DNA of 64,000 nt from Desulfotignum sp. (GTDB taxonomy: Bacteria > Desulfobacterota > Desulfobacteria > Desulfobacterales > Desulfobacteraceae). Shown here one piece after another: positions 52,455 to 59,677 of this stretch. Location: NCBI GenBank assembly GCA_011390635.1, contig JAABSA010000012.1, forward strand, positions 30,999-94,998, in the 5' to 3' direction. The notes under the pieces are model-generated. The model did not search any database. It was not told the origin of the DNA and worked only from the letters and a program-made list of their open reading frames with translations. Each line of letters begins with the position of its first letter. The first letter of the stretch is position 1. The position numbers and the translations under genes are program-made.

Positions 52455-52883
52455 TCACATGCCGTCGGCACGGTAAATCGGCACATGGCTTTGATTGGCT
52501 GCCGCCAGCAGGCGGTGATCAAGCGTGGCTATGGGCAATCCCTTTTTCATTGCCAGATCCAGGTATGATGCATCATAGCTGGAAAGACCGTGTTTTCTGG
52601 CCAGCGCAAAAATTTCCTTGAGCATTCTTTCCGCAGGTTCCTGTTCAACGATTATCGGGAGTTCGGAAAGCAGCGCAATGAAATGGATGCTGCCTGCCTC
52701 ACTGATCCGCTTTCTTCGCTCAGCCACCAGCAGCACGTTAGAGATCTCCAGCGGCCAGACGGACGGAACGAATCCTGTTGCATTTTCGAGGGTGTCCAGA
52801 ATATGGTCGGCATATGGGTTCACTTCATCCTTGAAACACCAGGTCATGACAATGGAATTGTCCAGGACAAAATCTTCTCCCAT
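52455..52883 (-). CDS. PIN-domain toxin (VapC-like ribonuclease)
   Basis: 142 residues. Acidic active-site residues are seen in FVLDNSIVMTWCFKDE (first Asp), PLEISNVLL (Glu), SSYDASYLDLAMK (Asp) and ATLDHRLL (Asp). PIN toxins cut RNA such as tRNA or rRNA. The start ATG directly follows the antitoxin TAA (TAAATG), showing a coupled two-gene operon. Confidence 0.9.
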   Translation of the reverse strand: MGEDFVLDNSIVMTWCFKDEVNPYADHILDTLENATGFVPSVWPLEISNVLLVAERRKRISEAGSIHFIALLSELPIIVEQEPAERMLKEIFALARKHGLSSYDASYLDLAMKKGLPIATLDHRLLAAANQSHVPIYRADGM

Positions 52884-53123
52884 TTACGGCCGTCCCTGTT
52901 CAATCATCTCTTTGATGGAAAGCCCTTTAAGACAGTTCTTTTCCCGGAATTTTCGCAATTGGTCAATCACTTTTCCCGGGTCGGTCTTCCGTAAAGAAGA
53001 AGGCGGCTGCAAAACAGCTACCGGTACACCATGTTTGGTGATGATGATCCGTTCTCCCTTGATGACACGCTCAAGCAATTTGGGCAGATGGGTTTTTGCT
53101 TCATATGCGCCCACGGTTTCCAT
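52884..53123 (-). CDS. Phd/YefM-type antitoxin
   Basis: 79 residues from ATG 53123, with AGGAGA upstream; an in-frame TTG at 53138 is less likely. METVGAYEAKTHLPKLLERVIKGERIIITKHGVPVAVLQP is the Phd fold (DNA-binding N-terminus), and the C-terminal tail would cover the toxin. It should autorepress the promoter at 53147-53188. It neutralises the PIN toxin encoded immediately downstream. Confidence 0.92.
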   Translation of the reverse strand: METVGAYEAKTHLPKLLERVIKGERIIITKHGVPVAVLQPPSSLRKTDPGKVIDQLRKFREKNCLKGLSIKEMIEQGRP

Positions 53124-53146
53124 TGGTTTTCTCCTCAATGATTTGT

Positions 53147-53188
53147 CTAGTCTTCTCCTAGTCTAAACCACGGTGGGTATCTTGTCAA
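53147..53188 (-). promoter_or_regulatory. Promoter and operator of the Phd/PIN module
   Basis: On the minus strand TTGACA (53183-53188), a 17-bp spacer and TAGACT (53160-53165) form a good sigma-70 promoter. Two direct repeats CTAGTCT on the plus strand (53147-53153, 53158-53164), 11 bp apart, overlap the -10 and start region, placed for antitoxin binding. Confidence 0.7.
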
Positions 53189-53194
53189 GCCTGC

Positions 53195-54655
53195 CTAATA
53201 TTTACACGGGGTGGGCAGATATTTTTGAAGCAGGTTTTTTTGGGCCCGGGAGCGGGCCGGAAGAACATAGGCCGCACATCGCTTTTCAATTTCCCTGGAT
53301 ACGTTGTCTGCCACACGGCCTTTTTGTGATGCGGGCGGGCCCGCCTGTATCCCGGTTTTATCAAATATGCGGGTAACCCGCTGCTCTTTTCTGTAGAGAG
53401 CAGCCGATCCTATGGACAGAAAACTGCCTGTATCAAGGGATTGTCTGAGTTTGTCCTTGAGTTGCGGGTCCATGGAAAGGTCCAGTCCCTGAAGGAGCCG
53501 GTTGCAGTGGATCAGCATCTCCTCATCCAGGATCATTTTTGTAAATCCCCCCCCTGCAAAGGATGCCATAAGCCCGGGAGAGCAGAACACTTCATTGACA
53601 TCGGTCAGAGAAAAAGGGGCCAGCGCGGTCATGCAGGATTCAAAGCCGCTCTGGTAATCATTTTTTCGGCTGTCTGAAAAGCATCCGCAAAGGACACAGT
53701 TTATCTTTAAGTGCCTGCACACCTCGTAAAACATGATCTGGGCATAAAGATATTCCGGGCTGCCGTAAGACGGCTGCATGGTTTTCAGATCTGTCATGGT
53801 GGAAAAGCAGCTGAGGCTCACATTGGTTCCCGGTTTGAGAAGCTGCACATAAACGATGCCGGCAAGGGAGATGGCCATGTCATGAATGACAGTGCCCAGC
53901 AGGCTTTCCGGTCCGGTCATGAAAGTAAGGGTACAAGAAGAGATGGTTATGTCCTGTGCCTCTTCCACCAGTACCTCCAGGTTCATCAGGCATTCTTCGT
54001 CATAGGACAAAGGTGCCATGGGACATATGCTCTGTTCCATCACGGGCAGGGTGTCTGCTTGCCTGATCTCCTTGATCAGGTGGATGGCTCTTTTTGCGCT
54101 GGTTCGGACATCGCCGTTCCTCGTGTTGGACCGGGTGGCCCGCAGCCCGATGGCCGGCCGCAGGTTTGAATATTTGAGCATCATGGCGATCTGGCCTAAA
54201 AACGGGTCCTCACTGTCGTTTCCTTCCGGGTCGGCCACACCGGGATTGGCGGATTCATACAGATCAGATGTTTCCGCCAGCTGGTACATCTTAACGGCAT
54301 CTGCAATGGTGCCGCGCCTGAACTGCCCGGTGTGGTCATCTTGTATCATGGGGGCATTGCCGAACGGGGAGGCTGCTGCCACTCTTTTTTTTTCTGCCGG
54401 TGTTTCGGTGGGTTCCGGCAGGCTGTTCAGGGCCTTTTCCAGAAGAGATGCCGGTATCCGTACCTGTTTTCCGTGGACGGCTGCCCCGTATTTTTTAAAC
54501 AGGTCCCGGGCCCTGTCTGTTTCAAAAACCACGCCGATGTCAGCCAGAATGTCAGCGGCCTGGTCGGTGATGGATGCGATGGTTTGCCTGTCAAGCAGTG
54601 CCGGCATGGTCAGAACCTGTTTTGCCTGTTTTTTTTCGAAAGTCGGATCAGTCAT
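53195..54655 (-). CDS. MttB-superfamily methyltransferase, non-pyrrolysine
   Basis: 486 residues, the usual MttB size; AGAGG precedes the ATG. The fold motifs VFCSPGLMASFAGGGFTKMILDEEMLIHCNRLLQGL, LEVLVEEAQDITISSCTLTFMTGPESLLGTVIHDMAISLAG and IGLRATRSNTRNGDVRTSAKRAIHLI fit the trimethylamine methyltransferase family. There is no in-frame amber codon, so it is of the non-Pyl type acting on quaternary amines such as betaines. It would move a methyl group to a corrinoid protein, but no corrinoid protein or reactivase is encoded nearby. Confidence 0.85.
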   Translation of the reverse strand: MTDPTFEKKQAKQVLTMPALLDRQTIASITDQAADILADIGVVFETDRARDLFKKYGAAVHGKQVRIPASLLEKALNSLPEPTETPAEKKRVAAASPFGNAPMIQDDHTGQFRRGTIADAVKMYQLAETSDLYESANPGVADPEGNDSEDPFLGQIAMMLKYSNLRPAIGLRATRSNTRNGDVRTSAKRAIHLIKEIRQADTLPVMEQSICPMAPLSYDEECLMNLEVLVEEAQDITISSCTLTFMTGPESLLGTVIHDMAISLAGIVYVQLLKPGTNVSLSCFSTMTDLKTMQPSYGSPEYLYAQIMFYEVCRHLKINCVLCGCFSDSRKNDYQSGFESCMTALAPFSLTDVNEVFCSPGLMASFAGGGFTKMILDEEMLIHCNRLLQGLDLSMDPQLKDKLRQSLDTGSFLSIGSAALYRKEQRVTRIFDKTGIQAGPPASQKGRVADNVSREIEKRCAAYVLPARSRAQKNLLQKYLPTPCKY

Positions 54656-54739
54656 GTTTTTTCCTCTTTGATATTCCATGGAGTTTGTTATATTAAAGAG
54701 CAGACCAAAATGCAATCTTGAAAACCATGGGAGGCGATT

Positions 54740-55285
54740 ATGCCCGAAGACAGGCCCGTAAAACTGAAACTGCAGCGTCAGCCGGTAACAGAGGGTGCCG
54801 GGGTCCGGCTGCACCGGCTGTTCGGCCATGCTGAAGCCCCGGCCCTTGACCCGTTTCTTCTGCTGGATGATTTCAGGTCTGATGTACCGGCAGACTATCT
54901 GAAAGGGTTTCCCTGGCATCCCCACCGGGGCATCGAAACCATTACCTATGTCCTGAAAGGGGATGTGGAACATGGCGACAGTTTGGGGAACCAGGGGACC
55001 ATCTCGTCCGGGGATGTGCAGTGGATGACCGCCGGCAGCGGGATTATCCACCAGGAGATGCCCAAAGGTGATGTAAACGGGTCTATGCACGGATTCCAGC
55101 TGCGGGCCAACCTGCCGGCGGCCCGGAAGATGATCCCCCCGAAATACCGGGATATCACGGCGGACCAGGTGCCGGAAGTTATCCTGAACCGGCAGGTCCG
55201 GGTGAAAAATATCGCCGGAAATATCGATGGGGTAAAAGGCCCGGTGGATTGCCATTCTCCATCTATACCCGGTAATCTATTATAA
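54740..55285 (+). CDS. Pirin-family protein, truncated at the C-terminus
   Basis: 181 residues against about 280-300 for full pirins. GGGAGGCGATT precedes the ATG. The N-terminal bicupin half is intact: DPFLLLDDFRSDVPADYLKGFPWHPHRGIETITYVLKGDVEHGDSLGNQG with the metal-binding His/His/Glu set, then SGIIHQEMP. After VKGPVD the sequence leaves the family (CHSPSIPGNLL) and stops, overlapping the 3' end of an AT-rich opposite-strand gene. It looks like a gene cut by a rearrangement and is probably non-functional or of altered function. Confidence 0.75.
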   Translation: MPEDRPVKLKLQRQPVTEGAGVRLHRLFGHAEAPALDPFLLLDDFRSDVPADYLKGFPWHPHRGIETITYVLKGDVEHGDSLGNQGTISSGDVQWMTAGSGIIHQEMPKGDVNGSMHGFQLRANLPAARKMIPPKYRDITADQVPEVILNRQVRVKNIAGNIDGVKGPVDCHSPSIPGNLL

Positions 55286-55619
55286 GCCCCATTTGGTTGT
55301 GCATATTTTTAATGAGCGAATTTAAACTGCTGTTGGTTATGGGACGGGTAAAACTCTTATTAATTTTTTTATTATTGCCCATTGTAACAACATTCAGGTA
55401 GAGGTCATTTTCACTTCCATGCACACAAAGCCTTAAAGGAGAATTGTTGTCTTTGAGGGTTTGGTGGGTATCATTGGCAAGTCTTGTCAGTGCATAATAT
55501 TTGCCGATAGTCCGTCTTTTGAGGGGCCTTCTGGATTTGTCTCGCAGTCTGGAATTGACAGTTTTCTGATTCCAGGATGGCAATTTCGCATAATGAAATA
55601 TTTCAGGTACATTTTCCAT
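55263..55619 (-). CDS. Unrecognised 118-residue protein (AT-rich; weak FlaG-like C-terminus)
   Basis: AAAGGTGTCTC lies upstream of ATG 55619. The first half is basic (SRLRDKSRRPLKRRTIGKYY). The second half (PLRLCVHGSENDLYLNVVTM, then NSLIKNMHNQMGLIIDYRV) has the rhythm of FlaG-type proteins, but the resemblance is faint. The gene is visibly richer in A/T than its neighbours and abuts the break point of the truncated pirin, suggesting that it arrived by recombination. Confidence 0.5.
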   Translation of the reverse strand: MENVPEIFHYAKLPSWNQKTVNSRLRDKSRRPLKRRTIGKYYALTRLANDTHQTLKDNNSPLRLCVHGSENDLYLNVVTMGNNKKINKSFTRPITNSSLNSLIKNMHNQMGLIIDYRV

Positions 55620-55819
55620 TGAGACACCTTTGACAGGTAAGATTTTTGGTTTGCTCCAATGGTTTTTTGCTGGCAAACTGTATTACACCGTACTCTGGGT
55701 TTGGTTCAGTCTATGTCGCAATATTAATCTGGTGCCGATCTAAGTTTTGTCAAGCTAAAAAAGTTTGGAAATAGAAAGGTATGCAGTAACCAGGCAGGGA
55801 TTCAGGATAAGGAAAGTTT

Positions 55820-56284
55820 CTATGGCATGGAACCTGTAATATGAAACAGCAGGACCCCATGATCGGATCGGGGGCCGCCAATGGTCATGCTGCGGTTGTT
55901 TTTCAGAAGTATCCGGGTTTGAAAGACGGATGCTCCCTTTTGCAGGATCTGGATGTCATACTGGATTCTGCCGCCCTGGCTCCCGGTGGGGGTCAACTGC
56001 AGGGTCCGCTGATCAGGCAGGCGGATACGGCCCTGCTGCTGGAATGCCAAAGACAGGGTCCGGTCCTGCAGCAACGTGTATTCGGTATATTTGAATACTG
56101 ATTCCAGTTCAGGAACGATCTGCCGCAGTGCCGGGTCAACAGACCGGGACCGGGTGGATGCCTGGATCACCTTGACGGCAGTCATTGCCCTGTCCTGTGC
56201 AAAGGCGGTCTGTGCCGGGCAGCAGTAGCAGATAATTCCGGCGGCAATGGTGGCAAACAGGATCAAACTGATAAATCGGATCAT
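55820..56284 (-). CDS. Exported protein of unknown function, co-encoded with ECF sigma/anti-sigma
   Basis: 154 residues from ATG 56284, with AAGGAAGGGG upstream (an upstream ATG at 56299 is less likely). The signal peptide ends near TAFAQD. The mature part (VDPALRQIVPELESVFKYTEYTLL, LTPTGSQGGRIQYDIQILQ, FQTRILLKNNRSMTIGGP, GVLLFHITG) looks beta-rich. No family is recognised. It begins 17 bp after the anti-sigma gene, so it is likely part of the stress response controlled by this sigma factor. Confidence 0.65.
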   Translation of the reverse strand: MIRFISLILFATIAAGIICYCCPAQTAFAQDRAMTAVKVIQASTRSRSVDPALRQIVPELESVFKYTEYTLLQDRTLSLAFQQQGRIRLPDQRTLQLTPTGSQGGRIQYDIQILQKGASVFQTRILLKNNRSMTIGGPRSDHGVLLFHITGSMP

Positions 56285-56301
56285 ACCCCTTCCTTTCATG
56301 G

Positions 56302-56772
56302 TCAGGTCTCTGAATACCAGATAATGGTATGGTGGGTGTCGGGTGTTTCAAGAATCATGACAGCAGTATAATCGGTATTGATGGATGTGACAATAGCACT
56401 GGGGCCGGATATTGCTGTTCCCTCATGTTTCAGGGAATACACACTTATAAAAAACAGGGTTGCAATGGATGCGGCCGCAGCCAGAAAAAGCCGGACCGGC
56501 TTGTTAAAAAACCTGCCGGTCCAGGGTCTGGCCGTTTTTTTACCTGCTTTTTTCATTGTCCTGTATAGAGGGGCTGGATCGATAACCACTCCTGGCAGTT
56601 CAGCCAGTTCCTTGAACGATTGGGTGACATCACGGAACTGTGCGGCAAGATCACGGCAGGCCGGACAGGTGTCCAGGTGCTGCCGGATCTGCCGGAGCTG
56701 ATGCCGGGGAAGTTCACTGTCGATATACCGGCTGATCTGTTTTTTTGTGTATCTGCCGCATGTTTTTGTCAT
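56302..56772 (-). CDS. Membrane-anchored zinc-finger anti-sigma factor
   Basis: 156 residues. The ZAS-type anti-sigma motif is ELPRHQLRQIRQHLDTCPACRDL (His-x3-Cys-x2-Cys arrangement). One membrane helix (about 92-110, FLAAAASIATLFFISVYSL) follows, and a small periplasmic tail. It would hold the ECF sigma factor at the membrane until a signal releases it. The start overlaps the sigma-factor stop by 4 nt. Confidence 0.87.
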   Translation of the reverse strand: MTKTCGRYTKKQISRYIDSELPRHQLRQIRQHLDTCPACRDLAAQFRDVTQSFKELAELPGVVIDPAPLYRTMKKAGKKTARPWTGRFFNKPVRLFLAAAASIATLFFISVYSLKHEGTAISGPSAIVTSINTDYTAVMILETPDTHHTIIWYSET

Positions 56773-57377
56773 ACCGGGTTCTCCTGTGGATCTTTTGCTT
56801 TCAAGGCACGGGTTACCTGTTTTCTGGCGTGGTACAGCCGTGAGGCCACTGTGCCTTTCCGGATATGGAGGAAATCGGCAATCTCTTCGTAGGAAAGCCC
56901 TTCCAGTGCGTACAGCACAAAAACGACCCGTGTTTTTTCCGGAAGATCCTTGACAGCATCCATGAGCCGGTTCCTGAACTGTTTTTCCCGCATCAGCATT
57001 TCCGGTGTATCCATCTGGGTGTTTTCCCTTGAAAGGATGCTCTCATTTTCAACAGAGATGGGATCATGGTGCCACCGGAACCGCCGTTTCCATTTGCGTT
57101 TCCAGTTGAGACAGTGGTTGACCGTGATTTTTCTCAGCCAGGTGTAAAGCATGGCATCCTGCCGGAATGAATGAATCTGCCGGAATACGGTGGTGAAGAC
57201 ATCCTGAACAATTTCCCGGCTTTCCTCCGGGTCCAGGGTGATACCGTACGCCACCTTGAGCAAGCGTTTTTGAAACGTGTTCACCAGAATATCAAAGGCC
57301 TGTTTTTGCCCCTGTTTGAGCTGTTCCACCAGGTACTGTTCATCCTTGACCCTGTCTGCGCCCGCATCTGTGATCAC
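56769..57377 (-). CDS. ECF-family RNA polymerase sigma factor
   Basis: 202 residues with a GTG start and AAAAGG upstream. Region 2 (AFDILVNTFQKRLLKVAYGITLDPEESREIVQDVFTTVFRQIHSFRQDAMLYTWLRKITVNHCLN) and region 4 (LPEKTRVVFVLYALEGLSYEEIADFLHIRKGTVASRLYHARKQV) are complete, joined by a linker without region 3. It redirects RNA polymerase to a small regulon. The adjacent anti-sigma and two exported proteins form the operon. Confidence 0.95.
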   Translation of the reverse strand: MITDAGADRVKDEQYLVEQLKQGQKQAFDILVNTFQKRLLKVAYGITLDPEESREIVQDVFTTVFRQIHSFRQDAMLYTWLRKITVNHCLNWKRKWKRRFRWHHDPISVENESILSRENTQMDTPEMLMREKQFRNRLMDAVKDLPEKTRVVFVLYALEGLSYEEIADFLHIRKGTVASRLYHARKQVTRALKAKDPQENPV

Positions 57378-57404
57378 AGCAGCCTTTTGCCTGTTGCAGC
57401 CGGA

Positions 57405-57818
57405 TTAATACCGGACCCACACCCGTATTTCTTTCCAATATCCATCCTGTATCCTGAATTTTTCATGCCGGCCGTTGTTCCATTTCCCATTCCGTTTGTG
57501 GTGGCCAGGATTTCTTCGGTAGTCATAGACCGGTTCCACCCAGATCTTTTCGATTTTCCAGCGCCCGGCAGGCCGCTGGGCATACCGGCGGGTATCACGG
57601 CATTGGGATCTGGGCTCATAGGCCGGCGGTCCCGGATGCCGGTGATATCCCCTGTATCCGGAAGGTTGATTCAGGCCCTGGTAAATGGCTGTTCCCAGTA
57701 CGGCAGCCCCGACCCCCAGCAGAAATCCTTCCCTTGTTTTCCTGTCTGCAAAGGCAGGTGCCGTGGACAGGCTGATAAACGCCACAACCGCAGTCATTAT
57801 CGAAATCATCTGTTTCAT
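57405..57818 (-). CDS. Exported basic, Tyr/Arg-rich protein of unknown function
   Basis: 137 residues from ATG 57818, with GGAGA upstream. The signal peptide ends near APAFADR. Then EGFLLGVGAAVLGTAIYQGL (a glycine-rich hydrophobic stretch) and a long positively charged domain with GRWKIEKIWVEPVYDYRRNPGHHKRN and YWKEIRVWVRY. The W/Y repeat VEPVY..., VWVRY is common in small envelope proteins of this kind. It lies 27 bp upstream of the sigma gene, probably in the same transcript. Confidence 0.6.
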   Translation of the reverse strand: MKQMISIMTAVVAFISLSTAPAFADRKTREGFLLGVGAAVLGTAIYQGLNQPSGYRGYHRHPGPPAYEPRSQCRDTRRYAQRPAGRWKIEKIWVEPVYDYRRNPGHHKRNGKWNNGRHEKFRIQDGYWKEIRVWVRY

Positions 57819-57847
57819 TTTTTTGTTCTCCATTTTTCAAGTTACGC

Positions 57848-57873
57848 GTTATTCCCTTTTGGGTTGAAATAAC
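57848..57873 (+). terminator. Hairpin with T-tract between the MazF gene and the exported protein gene
   Basis: GTTATT (57848-57853) and AATAAC (57868-57873), with inner CCC/GGG, form a stem followed by TTTTT on the plus strand. No plus-strand gene ends here, so it is more likely a structural or operator palindrome upstream of the minus-strand sigma operon. Confidence 0.3.
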
Positions 57874-57957
57874 TTTTTGTCTGTCTTTACCAGGGGGGAC
57901 ACCGTAAAAAGAAAAATGTTCATGCTTTTTTGCAGTTTTTATGAGTTACTGTATGAG

Positions 57958-58317
57958 TTACTGAAGGTCAGCCTTTGAAAAAAAAGAGATAATCACCTGT
58001 CTAAAACTATCCATATCCTTTTGGGATAATTCCCCCAGTTTCCTGACAATGATCGTTTTGTCAATTGTGGCAAGCTTCATTCGTATCAAAGAGGGTTTCG
58101 GTAAACCTGCCTGTTTCCATCCCCGGATATGATAATCACCTGGTTTTGATTTCACAGCCATATTGCTGGTAATGAACGCAATAATCACATCAATACCTGA
58201 ATTGTATTTATCCGGAGAAATGATCAGGGCGGGACGCTTTTTGGATGCTGACAAATCAGTGAATGGAAATGGGACAAGAACAATGTCCCATTGATTACAG
58301 GTCGTTGTAGATTTCAT
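57958..58317 (-). CDS. MazF/PemK-family endoribonuclease toxin
   Basis: 119 residues. WDIVLVPFPFTDLSASKKRPALIIS is the MazF N-terminal motif with the catalytic Arg (KKRPAL), followed by ITSNM, SLIRMKLATIDKTIIVRKLGELSQ. It would cleave mRNA at short motifs. A 12-bp tandem duplication (57941-57952, 57953-57964) spans the stop and adds a second in-frame TAA. The start overlaps the antitoxin gene by 23 nt. Confidence 0.93.
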   Translation of the reverse strand: MKSTTTCNQWDIVLVPFPFTDLSASKKRPALIISPDKYNSGIDVIIAFITSNMAVKSKPGDYHIRGWKQAGLPKPSLIRMKLATIDKTIIVRKLGELSQKDMDSFRQVIISFFSKADLQ

Positions 58318-58537
58318 CTTCCTGATTATCCCATTCAGAAAAAGAAAATTCAGACATTTTCATCAGTTCTTTAAGGTTTTCCCGATCAGATAAATGGATC
58401 AACACCTCTTTGTTTTCATCAATGTAGGTTTCAATCAGCTCTGCAATGATTCCCCCCATTGATTTTCCTTCAATGGATGCAATGATTTTCAGGGCCTGTT
58501 TTTTCTGATCATCTATCCGGACACTCATGACGCTCAT
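58295..58537 (-). CDS. Ribbon-helix-helix antitoxin of the MazF-like toxin
   Basis: 80 residues from ATG 58537, with AAGGAATGTGAT upstream. The N-terminal strand MSVMSVRIDDQKKQALKIIASIEGKSMGGIIAELIETYI is a ribbon-helix-helix DNA-binding unit. The acidic C-terminal tail (SFSEWDNQEDEIYND) should wrap the toxin. It likely represses its own promoter at the 7-bp palindrome 58552-58567. Confidence 0.88.
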   Translation of the reverse strand: MSVMSVRIDDQKKQALKIIASIEGKSMGGIIAELIETYIDENKEVLIHLSDRENLKELMKMSEFSFSEWDNQEDEIYNDL

Positions 58538-58551
58538 ATCACATTCCTTTT

Positions 58552-58598
58552 TGTAGTATTTACTACACAATTTTAAAACCTTCCATTGCTGTTGTCAA
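58552..58598 (-). promoter_or_regulatory. Promoter and operator of the RHH/MazF module
   Basis: On the minus strand TTGACA (58593-58598), 17 bp, TAAAAT (58570-58575) forms a near-consensus sigma-70 promoter. A palindrome TGTAGTA-TT-TACTACA (58552-58567) lies between the -10 and the start codon, ideally placed for autorepression. Confidence 0.75.
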
Positions 58599-58694
58599 CA
58601 ATGAAACCGGCATCGCTGAGATTTGGAATGGAATTTTGTTTGACAGATCCTGTTTTTTTGGTTTATTCCTGCATAGTTTCGGAGGTGACATGGT

Positions 58695-59618
58695 ATGGCT
58701 GTGCAGAATCGATTGTATAATGGAAAATTAACTTTGTCCGCCGGTCTGCTGCTTTTGCTGGTCTGTGCCATCTGGGGCGGCAATGCGGTCAGCATTAAAT
58801 TCAGCAACCAGGGAATACCTCCGCTGCTGGCGGCAACTGTCCGGTCCGTGGCAGCCGGGTTTCTGGTGCTGCTCTGGGCAAAATTCAAGGGACAGGGGGT
58901 TCTTTTTCCCAAAGGCGCCCGAAGGCATGGTCTGATAATCGGTCTGCTGTTCGGGCTAGATTTTCTTTTATTATACTGGAGCGTTTCCTTTACAACCGCT
59001 TCCAGGGCCACCATTTTTTTGTATTCCCACCCTTTCTGGGTGGCTCTGGGGGCGCATTTTTTTGTTGACCAGGACCGGCTGCGCCCCGGAAAAGTGGCAG
59101 GGCTGATACTGGCTTTTGCCGGGCTGTGGATTGTTTTCAGGATCAAATCCCCCATGCTGCCGGAAAACAACTGGATCGGCGACGTGATGTCCCTGGCCGC
59201 AGCTGTTTTCTGGGCAGCCACAACCTTGTATATCAAACGCATCAGCCAGACGGTGACCCTCAATCATTACCAGACCCTGTTTTCGCAACTGATATTTGCC
59301 ATTCCGGTTCTGCTGGCAGGATCACTTGTGTTTGAACATGATTATACCATTGTTCTGTCTGCCAATGTGTTGTGGGCAATGGCATATCAGATTTTTGTAG
59401 TCGCTTTTTTCAGTTATACTCTCTGGTTCTGGATGATCCACAATTTTGCGGTCAGCGGTCTGACCGCATTCACCTTTCTTGCGCCGCTGTTCGGCGTCAT
59501 TTTCGGTGCGGTGATTTTGTCTGAACCAGTAGGTATGATGGTTTGGTTCGGCCTGGCCCTTGTCTGCACAGGTATTTATCTTGTGAACAGATCTCCGAAG
59601 GGCGGGCTGTCCGGATGA
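58695..59618 (+). CDS. EamA/DMT-family transporter
   Basis: 307 residues with ten membrane helices in two EamA repeats (LLLVCAIWGGNAVSIKFSNQGIPP starts the first; MSLAAAVFWAATTLYIKRIS the second). GGAGG precedes the ATG by 9 nt. These carriers export or exchange metabolites such as amino acids and nucleobases. It stands 59 bp upstream of a PLP-enzyme gene on the same strand. Export of a decarboxylation product is conceivable. Confidence 0.9.
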   Translation: MAVQNRLYNGKLTLSAGLLLLLVCAIWGGNAVSIKFSNQGIPPLLAATVRSVAAGFLVLLWAKFKGQGVLFPKGARRHGLIIGLLFGLDFLLLYWSVSFTTASRATIFLYSHPFWVALGAHFFVDQDRLRPGKVAGLILAFAGLWIVFRIKSPMLPENNWIGDVMSLAAAVFWAATTLYIKRISQTVTLNHYQTLFSQLIFAIPVLLAGSLVFEHDYTIVLSANVLWAMAYQIFVVAFFSYTLWFWMIHNFAVSGLTAFTFLAPLFGVIFGAVILSEPVGMMVWFGLALVCTGIYLVNRSPKGGLSG

Positions 59619-59677
59619 TTTTGAAAGGATGAAGCACAGAATTCTGTCTTAAAACCAATATATTCAGAGGAGCTGCA

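Noticed and set aside
53195..54655. Pyrrolysine-type MttB
   Set aside because: No in-frame TAG interrupts the reading frame, so a pyrrolysine residue is not predicted.
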